From Ideonella sp. (GTDB lineage Bacteria; Pseudomonadota; Gammaproteobacteria; Burkholderiales; Burkholderiaceae_C): a DNA stretch of 64,000 bases. Below are positions 6,400 through 15,775 of the stretch, in pieces. The position numbers and the translations under genes were made by a program. The stretch covers positions 992,001-1,056,000 of the forward strand of contig JABTUY010000001.1 of assembly GCA_015075165.1 (NCBI GenBank), read 5' to 3'. Under the pieces are notes generated by a model. That model ran no database searches, was not told where the DNA came from, and saw only the letters and a program-made list of their open reading frames with translations. Within the stretch, counting starts at the first letter, position 1, and each line of letters opens with the position of its first letter.

Positions 6400-9300
6400 T
6401 CACGCCGCCGCGCTCAGTTGCTTCTGCACCAGCTCGTAGTACATGCCGCGGCGCTGCACCAGCTCGTCGTGGCGGCCCTGTTCGACCACCTTGCCTTCGT
6501 ACAGCACCAGGATCTTGTCGGCCCGCATGATCGTGCTCAGCCGGTGCGCGATGATCACCGCGGTGCGGCCCTGCAGGATGTCGTTCATGTTGGCGATGAT
6601 GTTGCTCTCGGACTGCGTGTCGAGCGCCGAGGTCGCCTCGTCGAACACCAGCAGGCGCGGATCGTGGTACAGCGCGCGCGCGATGCACAGGCGCTGGATC
6701 TGGCCGCCCGACAGGCCCATGCCGCGCTCGCCCACCGTCTGCTCGTAGCCGAGCGGCATCTTGGCGATGAAGCCGTGCGCGTCGGCGCGCTTGGCCACCT
6801 CCTCGATGCGGCGGCGGTCGGGGCTGTCGTCGCCGCTGGCGATGTTCTCGGCGATGCTGCCCGAGAACAGCAGGTTGGTCTGCATCACGTAGCCCACCTG
6901 CGCGCGGTAGTACTCCTTGTCGATGGTCTGGATGTCGTAGCCGTCGACCATCAGCTTGCCCTCGCTGGGCAGGTAGAAGCCCACCAGCAGCTTGGCCAGC
7001 GTGGTCTTGCCCGAACCGCTGCGGCCGACGATGGCCACCAGTTCGCCGGGCTTGATCTCGAGGTTGATGTTCTCCAGCACGTAGGGCGTCTCGCCGCCGC
7101 CGTAGCGGAAGTACACGCCGTCGAACTTGATCTCGCCGCGCAGGTCGGGCAGCGCCACGCGGTTGGCCAGGTCCTCGGGCTTCTGCTCGGGTTCGAGGTC
7201 GAGCACGTCGCCCAGCCGCTCCATCGCCACCGCGGCGTCGTTGAGCAGGCTCCACAGGCCCACCAGCCCCATCAGCGGCGCGAGCACGCTGCCCATCAGC
7301 GCGTTGAACGCGATCAGCTGCCCGATCGTCAGCTCGCGCGCGAGCACCAGGTTGGCGCCGGCCCACAGGATCGCGATGGTGGTGGCTGCATTGAGCAGTT
7401 GCCCGGCCAGGCCGACCCAGATGTTGAACGACTGCGCGCGGTACTGCACCTCGAGCGACTTGGCGTACTTCTTCTCCCACTTCAGCCGCACCGGCCGCTC
7501 GATGCCCATGCCCTTGACCGTCTCGGCGCCGCCGAGCGCCTCCATCAGGTAGGCCTTGGCATCGGTGGAGGCGCCGAACACCTCGCGCGCATAAGCCTTG
7601 ACCTTCGGCGTCACCAGCACGGTGAGCACCAGGATCGGGATCACGAACGCGATCAGCAGCAACGTCAGCTTGACGTTGTAGAAGAACATCACCGAGAAGT
7701 AGATGAAGATCATCAGCAGGTTCAGCACCGTGGTCACGGTCGACTCGGTGAGGAACGCGCGGATCGTCTGGTTCTCCTGGAAGCGCGCGAAGATGTCGCC
7801 GGTCTTGCGCTTGGCGAAGAAGTTGTACGGCAGCGACAGCGTGTGGCGCATGAACTGCGACATCATCGTGAAGTCGAGCTTGCGCACCATGAAGTTCGAC
7901 AGCGCGGCGCGGATCGTCACCATCAGCTGCGTGAACACGTTGGAGATGATCAGCCCGGCGATCAGCAGGTGCAGCAGGTTGACGTTCTGGTGCACGATCA
8001 CGCCGTCGAGGATGTTCTGGATGATCAGCGGCGGCACCAGTCCGAGCACCTGGATCACGAATGTGGCCAGGATCAGATGCAGCAGGATCTGCCGGTGCGG
8101 CACCAGGTAGCGCGCGAAACGCACCCACGGCGACTTCGACGCCGCCTGTTGCGCGAGGTCGGCGCGCGCGGTAAAGGTCAGGCAGGTGCCGCTCCAGCCG
8201 CGCTCGAACTCCTCGACGCTGAGCTTGCGAAAACCCGTGGCCGGGTCGGCCAGCCACACCTGGCGCGCCGACACGCCGTACACCACCACGTAGTGATAGC
8301 CCTCCCAGTGCACGATGAACGGCAGGTCGAAGCCGCGCAGCGTGTCGAAGCTGCACTGCACGCCGCGCGTCGTGAAGCCCAGCGATTCGCCGGTGCGCGC
8401 CAGGCTGTCGAGCGTGGCGCCGGCCGTCGTCACGTTGGCCAGCTCGCGCAGCTTGCCCAGCGTCATGTTGATGCCGTAGTGCTTGCAGATCATCGCCAGG
8501 CAGGCGGCGCCGCAATCCATCTCCTCGGCCTGCTGCACCCAGGCGAAGCGGGGGATCACGCGCTGGCCGATCTCGGCCTTCGAGTGCAGGTCGAGCAGCA
8601 CCGGTGCCTTGCGCCGCTCGGCCAGCTTCTTCTGCCGCTGCAGCTCGCGCTCGAGCACGCGCACACGCTCGGCCAGCGCCTCGCGCAGCTTGGGGTTGCG
8701 CTCGAGGATGAACGACACCGTCTTCTCGGGGATCACCAGCAACGCGGTGTCGGCCGCGGCCACCACCGAGGCGTACTGCTCCTGGCGCGTCAGGCAGGCC
8801 TTCTCGCCGAACGTGTCGCCCTGGCGCAGCGTGGCCAGCGGGTACTCGACGCCGTCTTCGGTGCGCACCACGCGCACCTCGCCGTGGCGCACCACGTACA
8901 GGCGGCGGTCGTCGCGCGAGCCCTGCGCGAGGATCGGCTTGCCGGCCTCGACCTGCTTGACGCCGACGCTGCGGATCAGCTCCTCGAGCTCGCCCTTGTC
9001 GACCTTGCTGCGCAGATCGAACAGCTGGCTGATCAGGCCGCCGGCCGAGCCGATCGCCACGCGGCTGGCGACGAAGGCACGCGCCGCCGGGTTGGCCGCG
9101 ACGATCGGCGCCACCACCGCGCGCGGGATGACCAGCAGCTCGGTCTTGGCCGACGCGCGTGCCGACGCCTCGTGCCGGTGATCGCGCAGCAGCGCCATCT
9201 CGCCGAACACGTCGCCGGCCTTGCGCACGCCCTGGCTGGTCTCCTTGCCGCCCTCCTCGGCGAAGATGCGCACCGAGCCCGACTTGACGACGAACAGCCC

Positions 9301-9462
9301 GTCGGCCACGTCGCCCGTCTTGCACACGGTGTCGCCGAACGCCAGCCAGCGCGACTGCGCGTGCGCCGCCAGGCGGTCGATGTCCTTGCGCGTCAGCGCC
9401 GACAGCAGGTCGACGGTGGCCAGGAAGTCGGCGCGCGACTTGAGTTCTTGCGTGTTGTCCAT
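6400..9462 (-). CDS. C39-peptidase ABC exporter with two N-terminal cyclic-nucleotide-binding domains
   Basis: A 1020-residue inner-membrane protein. Two cNMP-binding-like domains come first (about 10-135 and 150-265; FGEMALLRD and FGEKACLTR echo the phosphate-binding cassette). A C39 leader peptidase follows (about 300-430) with Gln311, catalytic Cys317 in DCGAAC, His390 and Asp406. Next are a six-helix transmembrane domain (about 450-740) and an ATPase domain: Walker A GRSGSGKT (813-820), signature LSGGQ (917-921), Walker B VFDEAT, H-loop His973. C39 exporters cut double-glycine leaders while exporting the cargo; the cargo here is presumably the five peptides at 3951-5492. Classical bacteriocin exporters lack the cNMP domains, so export may be gated by cAMP or c-di-GMP; binding is untested. 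Last gene of the - strand operon. Confidence 0.95.
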   Translation of the reverse strand: MDNTQELKSRADFLATVDLLSALTRKDIDRLAAHAQSRWLAFGDTVCKTGDVADGLFVVKSGSVRIFAEEGGKETSQGVRKAGDVFGEMALLRDHRHEASARASAKTELLVIPRAVVAPIVAANPAARAFVASRVAIGSAGGLISQLFDLRSKVDKGELEELIRSVGVKQVEAGKPILAQGSRDDRRLYVVRHGEVRVVRTEDGVEYPLATLRQGDTFGEKACLTRQEQYASVVAAADTALLVIPEKTVSFILERNPKLREALAERVRVLERELQRQKKLAERRKAPVLLDLHSKAEIGQRVIPRFAWVQQAEEMDCGAACLAMICKHYGINMTLGKLRELANVTTAGATLDSLARTGESLGFTTRGVQCSFDTLRGFDLPFIVHWEGYHYVVVYGVSARQVWLADPATGFRKLSVEEFERGWSGTCLTFTARADLAQQAASKSPWVRFARYLVPHRQILLHLILATFVIQVLGLVPPLIIQNILDGVIVHQNVNLLHLLIAGLIISNVFTQLMVTIRAALSNFMVRKLDFTMMSQFMRHTLSLPYNFFAKRKTGDIFARFQENQTIRAFLTESTVTTVLNLLMIFIYFSVMFFYNVKLTLLLIAFVIPILVLTVLVTPKVKAYAREVFGASTDAKAYLMEALGGAETVKGMGIERPVRLKWEKKYAKSLEVQYRAQSFNIWVGLAGQLLNAATTIAILWAGANLVLARELTIGQLIAFNALMGSVLAPLMGLVGLWSLLNDAAVAMERLGDVLDLEPEQKPEDLANRVALPDLRGEIKFDGVYFRYGGGETPYVLENINLEIKPGELVAIVGRSGSGKTTLAKLLVGFYLPSEGKLMVDGYDIQTIDKEYYRAQVGYVMQTNLLFSGSIAENIASGDDSPDRRRIEEVAKRADAHGFIAKMPLGYEQTVGERGMGLSGGQIQRLCIARALYHDPRLLVFDEATSALDTQSESNIIANMNDILQGRTAVIIAHRLSTIMRADKILVLYEGKVVEQGRHDELVQRRGMYYELVQKQLSAAA

Positions 9463-9496
9463 GCCGGCTCGGGTTCGTGGGGCGGGCGCGATCGCG

Positions 9497-10249
9497 TCAG
9501 CACGGCTCGATCACGTGCTCCTGCGCGCGCGCGCGCAGCCATTGCTCGCGCAGCAGGCGCTTGACGTCGGCGCGCGTGGCGTCGTCGAGCTGCGCGACGT
9601 GGCGGGCGTCGACGCGGAAGATCTCGAACGCCGTGCGGTCGGGCGACACGAACGGCCCGAGCACGTCGCCCGCCGCGGCGTTGAACACCTTGGCCTCGAC
9701 CTCGGTGCGCAGCGCGCCGCGCGTCACCTTGCCGATGTGCCCGCCGGCCGCACGCGTGTCGGCGATCGAATGCTCGCGCGCCATCTCCTCGAAGCTGTCG
9801 GGGTCGTCGGCCAGCACCGAGATCATCTCCTTGGCCTTGCCCTCGGCGTCGAGCACGATGTGGCTGACCTCGATGCTGTCGAACCGGGGTGAGTTGAGCT
9901 TGAAGTACGACTCGGCCGCCGCGTCGCTGCACACCTGCTGCAGCATCTTCTCCTGGTAGAGGCTGTCGGTGACGAAGGCCTCGAACTCGTCGGCGCTGAT
10001 CTGCATCGCATCGAGGTACTTCGCGGTGTCGGCCGCGCGGTGCAGCCCGCGCACGCGGCGGAACTGGTCGGCGCGCTGCTGCACCTCCTGCTCGGTCACG
10101 GTGATGCCGGCCTTGCGCGCGGCCTGCACGGTGAGGCGGTCGCGCACGAACTGCTCGACCAGCGCCTCGTACTGGCCGCTCAGCTTCAGCGCGCGCAGCA
10201 GGTCGGCCACGTCGACCACCTGGCCGTCGATCTTCACGATGGGGGTCAT
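9497..10249 (-). CDS. Parvulin-type peptidyl-prolyl isomerase (SurA/PrsA-like)
   Basis: A 250-residue protein with an N-terminal helical SurA-N-like region (LLRALKLSGQYEALVEQFVR, TVQAARKAG) and a C-terminal parvulin domain (about 125-225: VSHIVLDAEGKAKEM, FEEMAREHS, AGGHIGKVTRG, FNAAAGDVLGPF). No signal peptide is visible (start MTPIVKIDGQVV), so it may act in the cytoplasm, perhaps keeping peptide precursors unfolded or feeding them to the exporter whose gene begins 34 bases downstream. Parvulin genes next to C39 exporter/HlyD pairs are known from peptide-export loci. Start ATG 10249 follows the HlyD stop by 56 bases. Confidence 0.85.
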   Translation of the reverse strand: MTPIVKIDGQVVDVADLLRALKLSGQYEALVEQFVRDRLTVQAARKAGITVTEQEVQQRADQFRRVRGLHRAADTAKYLDAMQISADEFEAFVTDSLYQEKMLQQVCSDAAAESYFKLNSPRFDSIEVSHIVLDAEGKAKEMISVLADDPDSFEEMAREHSIADTRAAGGHIGKVTRGALRTEVEAKVFNAAAGDVLGPFVSPDRTAFEIFRVDARHVAQLDDATRADVKRLLREQWLRARAQEHVIEPC

Positions 10250-10305
10250 CTGCTTGGGCTCCTTCGGGATGCTTCGAATGGCTCGGCGTCGATCGGGCGG
10301 CGGCG

Positions 10306-11682
10306 TCAGCCGCCGATCTGCCGGAAGGGATCGAGCGCGAGGTCGATCAGGCGCCGCTCGCGCACCACCACTTCGGCGGTGGCCGTCATGCCGTAGCGCA
10401 GCGGAACGTTCTGGTCGGCCACCACGTAGTGGTCGCGCTCCAGCGCGACGCGGCCTTCGTACACCGGCAGCTTGGTCTGCGGCGCCGCCTTGGTGGCCGG
10501 CGAGATGTACTCCAGCGTGCCGTCGATGACGCCGTAGCGCTGGTACGGGAACGCCGCGAACTTCAGCTTCACCGGCTGCCCTTCGCGCAGGAACGCGCGG
10601 TCGCTCTCGGCGATTTCGATCTTCACCACCTTCTTGGCGTTGCCCGGCGCGATGCCGCCCAGCGGCATGTTGGCCTGCACCTTGTCGCCCGGCTGGGTCG
10701 ACGTCACGTCGGTGACGATGCCCGACACCGGCGCCAGGATCTGCAGGAAGTTGTCCTTGTCGATGTTATCGAAGCGGATGCGGCTGGCGGTCTCGGCGGC
10801 CACGCGCGCGTTGTCGAGCTGCAGCCGCAGCTTGGCCTCGGCGGTGGTCAGCTCGGTGGTGGCGGCCTCGTAGTCCAGCCGCAGCTTCTTCAGCGTCTCG
10901 CCGCTGGACTCGAGCTGCGCCTTGGCCTGCACCAGCTCCTGCGCCTGGCGCGCGCCGAGCTCGCCCACGCGCGCCTGCGCGACGCGCAGCGCGTTCTCGG
11001 CGGCGCGCAGCGCGTTGCGCTTGGCCTCGACCTGCAGCTGCGACACGCCGCCGCCGGCGGTGGCGGCGAACACGCGCTCGAACTTGTCGGCCTCGACGCG
11101 CGCCGCATCACGCGCGCGCCGCGCGTCCTCGACATTGGTGCGCGCCTCGTCCACCTGCGCGCGCTGCGCCTCGCTGACCTTGCTGGTGCCCAGCGCCAGC
11201 CGCTGCTCATGCTGCCGCTCCTCGAGCTCCATCGCCTGGCGCAGCGTGGCCGCGCGGCGCTCGAGCAGCGCCTTCTTCTCGGGGAACTGGCGCCACTCGC
11301 GCTCGGCCTCCTCGAGCTTGAGCTGGCTCTGCTGCGCATTGGCCGCCGCTTCGATCGCGCCGCGCGCGTTCAGCCGCGCCAGCACGTCGCCCTTGGACAC
11401 CGGCTGGCCTTCGGCGACGTACAGGTTGGCCAGCTCGCCGTCGATCGGGGCGTAGAAGCGGCGCAGCTCCGAATCGGGCTGCAGCGCGCCCTGGGCGGTG
11501 ACGATCACGTCGGCGCGGCCGATGAACGACCACGCCAGGCCCGCCAGCACCAGCGCGATCATCGTGTAGACCACCGCGTGCAGGAACCGCCACGGCTCGC
11601 CGGTGAGGATCGCGATGCCCTCGGCGCTGTGATCGGACAGCGCCTGATTCAACGGCATCAGCCGGTGCACGCGCGTGCTCAC
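10306..11682 (-). CDS. HlyD-family periplasmic adaptor (membrane fusion protein)
   Basis: A 458-residue adaptor: cytoplasmic N-terminus, one membrane helix ([19 protein letters not shown], about 38-57), first biotinyl-lipoyl half ([20 protein letters not shown]), a very long coiled-coil hairpin (about 115-330), second lipoyl half ([12 protein letters not shown]) and beta-barrel/membrane-proximal region ending in [12 protein letters not shown]. It would link the C39 exporter to the TolC-like protein encoded at 14158. The chosen GTG start (11682) overlaps the upstream FHA gene stop as GTGA and has a G-rich ribosome-binding site, which implies translational coupling. The open frame continues upstream, but there it is a shadow of the FHA gene. 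Confidence 0.93.
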   Translation of the reverse strand: MSTRVHRLMPLNQALSDHSAEGIAILTGEPWRFLHAVVYTMIALVLAGLAWSFIGRADVIVTAQGALQPDSELRRFYAPIDGELANLYVAEGQPVSKGDVLARLNARGAIEAAANAQQSQLKLEEAEREWRQFPEKKALLERRAATLRQAMELEERQHEQRLALGTSKVSEAQRAQVDEARTNVEDARRARDAARVEADKFERVFAATAGGGVSQLQVEAKRNALRAAENALRVAQARVGELGARQAQELVQAKAQLESSGETLKKLRLDYEAATTELTTAEAKLRLQLDNARVAAETASRIRFDNIDKDNFLQILAPVSGIVTDVTSTQPGDKVQANMPLGGIAPGNAKKVVKIEIAESDRAFLREGQPVKLKFAAFPYQRYGVIDGTLEYISPATKAAPQTKLPVYEGRVALERDHYVVADQNVPLRYGMTATAEVVVRERRLIDLALDPFRQIGG

Positions 11683-14171
11683 CGTGCGCCCCCCAGCAGT
11701 GCCAGCTTGCGCTGCAGCAGCCCGGCGTCGAGCACGTTGCGCAGCTCCTGCAGCGCACTGCGCTGCTGCTCGAGCTCGGCGCGGATCTGCTCGCCGACGG
11801 CATCGAACGCCGGCGGCACCGCGGCATCGACCTGCGCGTAGTCGTCGCGTGCCTGCTGCGCCTGCCGCGCGGCGTCGCCGAGCAGGCGCGCGCGCTCGCG
11901 GAAGGCGGCCGACAGCGTGGTCTCGATGCGCTGGCGCGCGTCGATCGCGCCGGCGCCGCGGTACTGCTCCCACAGCGCACGCGCACGGTTCATCGCGTCT
12001 TGCGCGCGCGCCAGCACGTCGCCCTTGCGGGCCTCGACGTCGGGCTGCGTCGCCTGTGCGAAGAAGCCGTCCTGCTCGGGATCGAGCGCGGCGCGAAACG
12101 CCAGCAGCTGGTCGGCCTGGCCGGCCGCGCCCGCCTGGCGCAGCGCGGCGTAGCGCGCGGCCACGCCCTGCCGGCGCGCCACCTCGCGCGCCACCGCGTC
12201 GGCCCAGGGGCCGGCTGCCAGGGCTTGCAGCCCCGCGATGCCGTCGGCGACGCGGCCGGCCTGCCACGCGCGCGTGGCCGCGCCGTACTGCTCCACCAGC
12301 TCGCGCGGCGGCAGCTGGCGGCCGGCCGCGAGGGCGCGGAAGGCGTCCTGCAACGGCGGTGTCGCGAAGCGCGCGTCGGCCAGCAGCACGAACAGCCGCG
12401 CCGAGCTGCGCGTACGCGCCTCGTCGCGGATCGCGATGTACTGCGCGAGGTCGCGCCGCAGCACGTCGAGGCCGCCGAGCGCGGGGTACTTGTCGCCCGT
12501 CTCCTTCAGCAGCGGCTCGATCGACTGCGGGTCGTCGCGCTTCAGCGCTGCGGTGATGCCCGACTTCAGGCGCTCGATCGCCGCCAGATAGACGGTGGCG
12601 TCGCTCTGCAGCCGGCGCAGCCGCGTCAGCGCCTGCGCGTACGGCTCGCCGAACTGCGGCACGTACGACGCGATGCGCGCCAGCGCGCGCTGGTGCTCGC
12701 CGGTGTTGTCGTTCCAGCGCCCGATCAGCGCGGCGATGCGGTCTTCGTCGCGGTAGATGCGGATCGGCGCGTCGGGGCCGCCGCGCGTGGCCACCAGCTG
12801 CTCGAGATCGCCGAGCCAGCGCAGTTCGTCGAGCAGCGGCCGCAGGTCGGGGTTGTGCGCCGCCAGCGCCGCGAGCCGCGCCAGCGCGTCTCGCGCGCCG
12901 TCGAAGTCGCGCTCACGCAGCTTCGCAAGCCAGGCCGGCACGTGGGCCTTCAGTGCGGCGTCGGTGGCGAACGCGCGCAGGTCGGCGTCGTCGGGGTCGC
13001 GCTGCAGGCGCTGGTCGGCCAGCGCGCTGGCCTGCGCGTAGTCGCCGCGCGCCATCGCATCCTTCAGCGCGCGCTCGGCACTGCCCCACAGCACCACGCC
13101 GGTGACCAGCGCCGCGAGCACGGCCACCACCGCGGCAGCACGCCACCAGCGGCGCGGCCGGCCGTCGCCCGAACCCACCAGCATCGCGGCCAGCTCGGTC
13201 ATCAGCACCAGCGAGCGGTTGCGCGACACGCGGCGCGCCGGCGTCGCCTGCGCCTCGGGCGCCGCGGCCTCGGCCGCCGCCGGTGCGTCGGTGGCCGCGG
13301 GCGCGTCGGCGCCGTCGTCGGGGCAGAAGATCTCGAGGAACGACGTCGGCGCGGCGACGAACGTGGTCTTGTCGCGCGCCGCGGGCTGCGGCGCGGCGCG
13401 CCGCGCCGGCGGCGGCGTCCACTCGGCGCCCGCCGCGTCGCGGATGCCGACGCGGTAGGTGAAGTGCTCGCCGCCGAACGCGACCAGCATGCCGTCGTGC
13501 AGCGGCACCGCGTGCTCCTGCAGCCGCATGCCGTCGACGAAGGTGCCGTTGGTGCTGGCCAGGTCTTCGATGCAGGCACCACCACCCTTGCGGAAGATGT
13601 GCGCGTGTCGCCGCGACAGGAAACCCACCTGCTTCGCATGATCGGCCTGGTAGCGCGCGAACAGCGGATCGCTCTTGCTGACCAGGAACGGGAAGCGCGT
13701 GATCACGATCGCCTCGAGCCCGGCGCCGGCGGATTCTGGCGTCAGCGTCAGCGCGAACGACTCGGGCTGCGCCTGCGCGGCGCGCGCGGCGATGCGCACG
13801 CGATACGACAGCACGCCACCGAAGCCGATCTCGTCGCCGTCGTTCAGGCGGCACGGCGTCGGGCCGACGGCGTCGCGGTTCACCGTGGTGCCGTTGCGGC
13901 TGCCGAGGTCGGTCACGTAGACGGCGCCGCCCTCGCAGAAGATGCGCGCGTGCCGGCGCGACAGCATCGTCAGGATGTCTTGCGCAAAGCGCGCGAACGG
14001 CTGCTCGGTGCGGCCGACCGCGAGCACGCCGTCGACCCGGATGTCGCCCAGGTCGGCGCGCGACAACGGCTCGAGCACGACGTCGAGCGTGGGCTCGCCG
14101 GCCGCCGGCATCGGGCCGCTGGTTGCCATCTGCCGCGCCGGGCCCACTGCGGCCCCTTCAGTTGCGTGCAT
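11679..14171 (-). CDS. Double-FHA-domain membrane protein with long C-terminal helical region
   Basis: An 830-residue protein with two forkhead-associated domains (about 30-130 and 155-250), each with the phosphothreonine-binding core (VGR..., LSRRHARIF...DLGSRNGT and LSRRHAHIF...DLASTNGT). A Pro/Ala linker, a membrane helix ([21 protein letters not shown], about 345-365) and about 460 mostly helical residues follow, the latter with TPR-like [17 protein letters not shown]. The FHA domains would face the cytoplasm and read phosphothreonines made by the locus kinases, while the C-terminal part lies in the periplasm. Its stop overlaps the hlyD-type start, and its own start overlaps the NodT gene stop, suggesting it is a structural or regulatory part of the exporter. 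I know of no standard type I secretion component of this shape. Confidence 0.9.
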   Translation of the reverse strand: MHATEGAAVGPARQMATSGPMPAAGEPTLDVVLEPLSRADLGDIRVDGVLAVGRTEQPFARFAQDILTMLSRRHARIFCEGGAVYVTDLGSRNGTTVNRDAVGPTPCRLNDGDEIGFGGVLSYRVRIAARAAQAQPESFALTLTPESAGAGLEAIVITRFPFLVSKSDPLFARYQADHAKQVGFLSRRHAHIFRKGGGACIEDLASTNGTFVDGMRLQEHAVPLHDGMLVAFGGEHFTYRVGIRDAAGAEWTPPPARRAAPQPAARDKTTFVAAPTSFLEIFCPDDGADAPAATDAPAAAEAAAPEAQATPARRVSRNRSLVLMTELAAMLVGSGDGRPRRWWRAAAVVAVLAALVTGVVLWGSAERALKDAMARGDYAQASALADQRLQRDPDDADLRAFATDAALKAHVPAWLAKLRERDFDGARDALARLAALAAHNPDLRPLLDELRWLGDLEQLVATRGGPDAPIRIYRDEDRIAALIGRWNDNTGEHQRALARIASYVPQFGEPYAQALTRLRRLQSDATVYLAAIERLKSGITAALKRDDPQSIEPLLKETGDKYPALGGLDVLRRDLAQYIAIRDEARTRSSARLFVLLADARFATPPLQDAFRALAAGRQLPPRELVEQYGAATRAWQAGRVADGIAGLQALAAGPWADAVAREVARRQGVAARYAALRQAGAAGQADQLLAFRAALDPEQDGFFAQATQPDVEARKGDVLARAQDAMNRARALWEQYRGAGAIDARQRIETTLSAAFRERARLLGDAARQAQQARDDYAQVDAAVPPAFDAVGEQIRAELEQQRSALQELRNVLDAGLLQRKLALLGGAR

Positions 14172-15552
14172 TGGTCACTTCGACCGCGGGCCAGCCGCCG
14201 CCGAGCGCCTTGTACAGCGTCACCGTGTCGGCCAGCACCTGTTGATGGCCCGCCAGCAGCGCCAGTTGCGCCGCCAGCAGGGTGCGTTCGGTCTCGAACA
14301 CGTCGAGCTGCGAGATCATGCCGGCGGCGAGCTGCACACCGGTCTGCGACGCCACCAGCTTCAGCTGCTCGACCTGCGCTTGCAGCTGCAGCTGTTGCTG
14401 GCGGTGCGCCTCGAGGTTGACGAGCGCGTTCTCGACCTCTTCGTAGGCCGCGATCACGGTGCGCCGGTAGTCGTTCTGCACCACCGCCGCCTGCGCCTCG
14501 CTGGTCTTGATCTGCGCCTTGATCGCCGGATTGAACGCCGGCAGGTTGATGCTCGGCAGCAGCCCGAAGGTGAACGATTTCAGCAGGTCGCCGATCGCGA
14601 ACGCCGAGCTGCCGCCGCGGCCGTTGATGCTCACCGACGGCAGTTGCGCGAGCTTGGCCTGGCCGACGAGGTGGTAAGCCTCGAGCACGCGGTATTCGGC
14701 GGCCACCACGTCGGGCCGGCGCGTCAGCAGATCGAGCGGCAGGCCCATCGGCACGCCCGGCGCCTGCACGCGGTCGAGCAGGCTGCCCGCAGGCACCTTG
14801 AAGTCGCCCGCGGGCACGCCCACCAGCGTGGCCAGCGCGTTCTCCGACACCGAGCGAATGCGCTGCAGCTCGATCAGGTCCTTGGTCATGCGGCCGATCT
14901 CGGCACGCTGGCGCAGCACCTGCGTCTGCGGCGCGAGACCGTTGCTGTGCATCGTCTCGAAGATGCCGAGGATCTGCCGGTTCTTCTGCAGCGCGCCGCG
15001 CTGCTGCGCGATCTGCTCATCGAGCTGCAGGATCTGGAAGTAGGTGGTCGACACCGTCGCCACCAGCGTCAGGTAGCCGGCGCGCCAGTCGGCCTCGGTG
15101 GCCTGGAACTCGGCGGTCTGCGCCTGCACGCCCTTGGCCACGCGGCCCCAGATGTCGAGATCCCAGTTCACCTGCGTGCCGAAACTGAACTGCTTCGCGA
15201 AGCGCTGGCCGGTGCTCTTTTCCAGGCTCGCACCGGAGCCGATGTCGACGCTGGGCAGGCCGCCGGCACGCGCGCCGTCGATCTGCGTGTTCGCCACCTC
15301 GATGCGCGAGGCCAGCACCTTGAGGTCGAAGTTGCCGGCGATCGCGCGCGTCACCAGTGAATCGAGGAACGGGTCGCGGAACTCCTGCCACCACTGCGGC
15401 GAGATCGTCGCCCTGGCCGACACGGCGCCTTCACGCGGCGTCCAGTTGGTCTTGAGCGGAGCATCGGGACGCTGGTACTCGGCCTGCCGCACATCCGCAC
15501 AGCCGGCCAGCAGGCCCCACGCGATGGCGCAAAGGAGAAGCGTCTTGTTCAT
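14158..15552 (-). CDS. TolC/NodT-family outer-membrane efflux lipoprotein
   Basis: A 464-residue outer-membrane factor. The signal peptide ends in lipobox LLAGC (Cys18), followed by two OEP repeats typical of NodT proteins ([24 protein letters not shown], ...[51 protein letters not shown]). NodT proteins normally serve RND pumps; here no RND gene is present and the gene lies in an operon with a C39 exporter and HlyD adaptor, so it is the likely outer-membrane channel for peptide export. Start ATG 15552 is fixed by the lipoprotein signal. Its stop overlaps the FHA gene start by 14 bases. The 223 bp upstream (15553-15775) contain no gene. Confidence 0.93.
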   Translation of the reverse strand: MNKTLLLCAIAWGLLAGCADVRQAEYQRPDAPLKTNWTPREGAVSARATISPQWWQEFRDPFLDSLVTRAIAGNFDLKVLASRIEVANTQIDGARAGGLPSVDIGSGASLEKSTGQRFAKQFSFGTQVNWDLDIWGRVAKGVQAQTAEFQATEADWRAGYLTLVATVSTTYFQILQLDEQIAQQRGALQKNRQILGIFETMHSNGLAPQTQVLRQRAEIGRMTKDLIELQRIRSVSENALATLVGVPAGDFKVPAGSLLDRVQAPGVPMGLPLDLLTRRPDVVAAEYRVLEAYHLVGQAKLAQLPSVSINGRGGSSAFAIGDLLKSFTFGLLPSINLPAFNPAIKAQIKTSEAQAAVVQNDYRRTVIAAYEEVENALVNLEAHRQQQLQLQAQVEQLKLVASQTGVQLAAGMISQLDVFETERTLLAAQLALLAGHQQVLADTVTLYKALGGGWPAVEVTNARN

Positions 15553-15775
15553 TGGCGTCCGCCCGATGGAATCGAAGCCGCCGGTGGATTCTGGCGCGGG
15601 ATCCACGGCTTGTCGCCTCGCAGAACCCCCCTAGCATCCGCCGGTTGGTCCCGTGTGTTGCCGGCCGCGGCGAGACGGTTCAATGCACATGGCGCGGTCG
15701 GCCCCCAGCGGTGACCGTGGCATGCCATCGCGAGCAGCCGCATCGCGCGCCGAGGCGAGGCAGCGCCGCAGCCGC

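Noticed and set aside
6109-9564. Very long + strand open frame opposite the exporter gene
   Set aside because: It has a His/Gln/Arg/Ala-rich composition typical of antisense reading of GC-biased codons, no start signal, and lies over a gene with unmistakable ABC motifs.
14158-15552. RND multidrug efflux operon
   Set aside because: Although the outer-membrane protein is NodT-like, no RND transporter is present; the adaptor and pump are HlyD and C39-ABC type.
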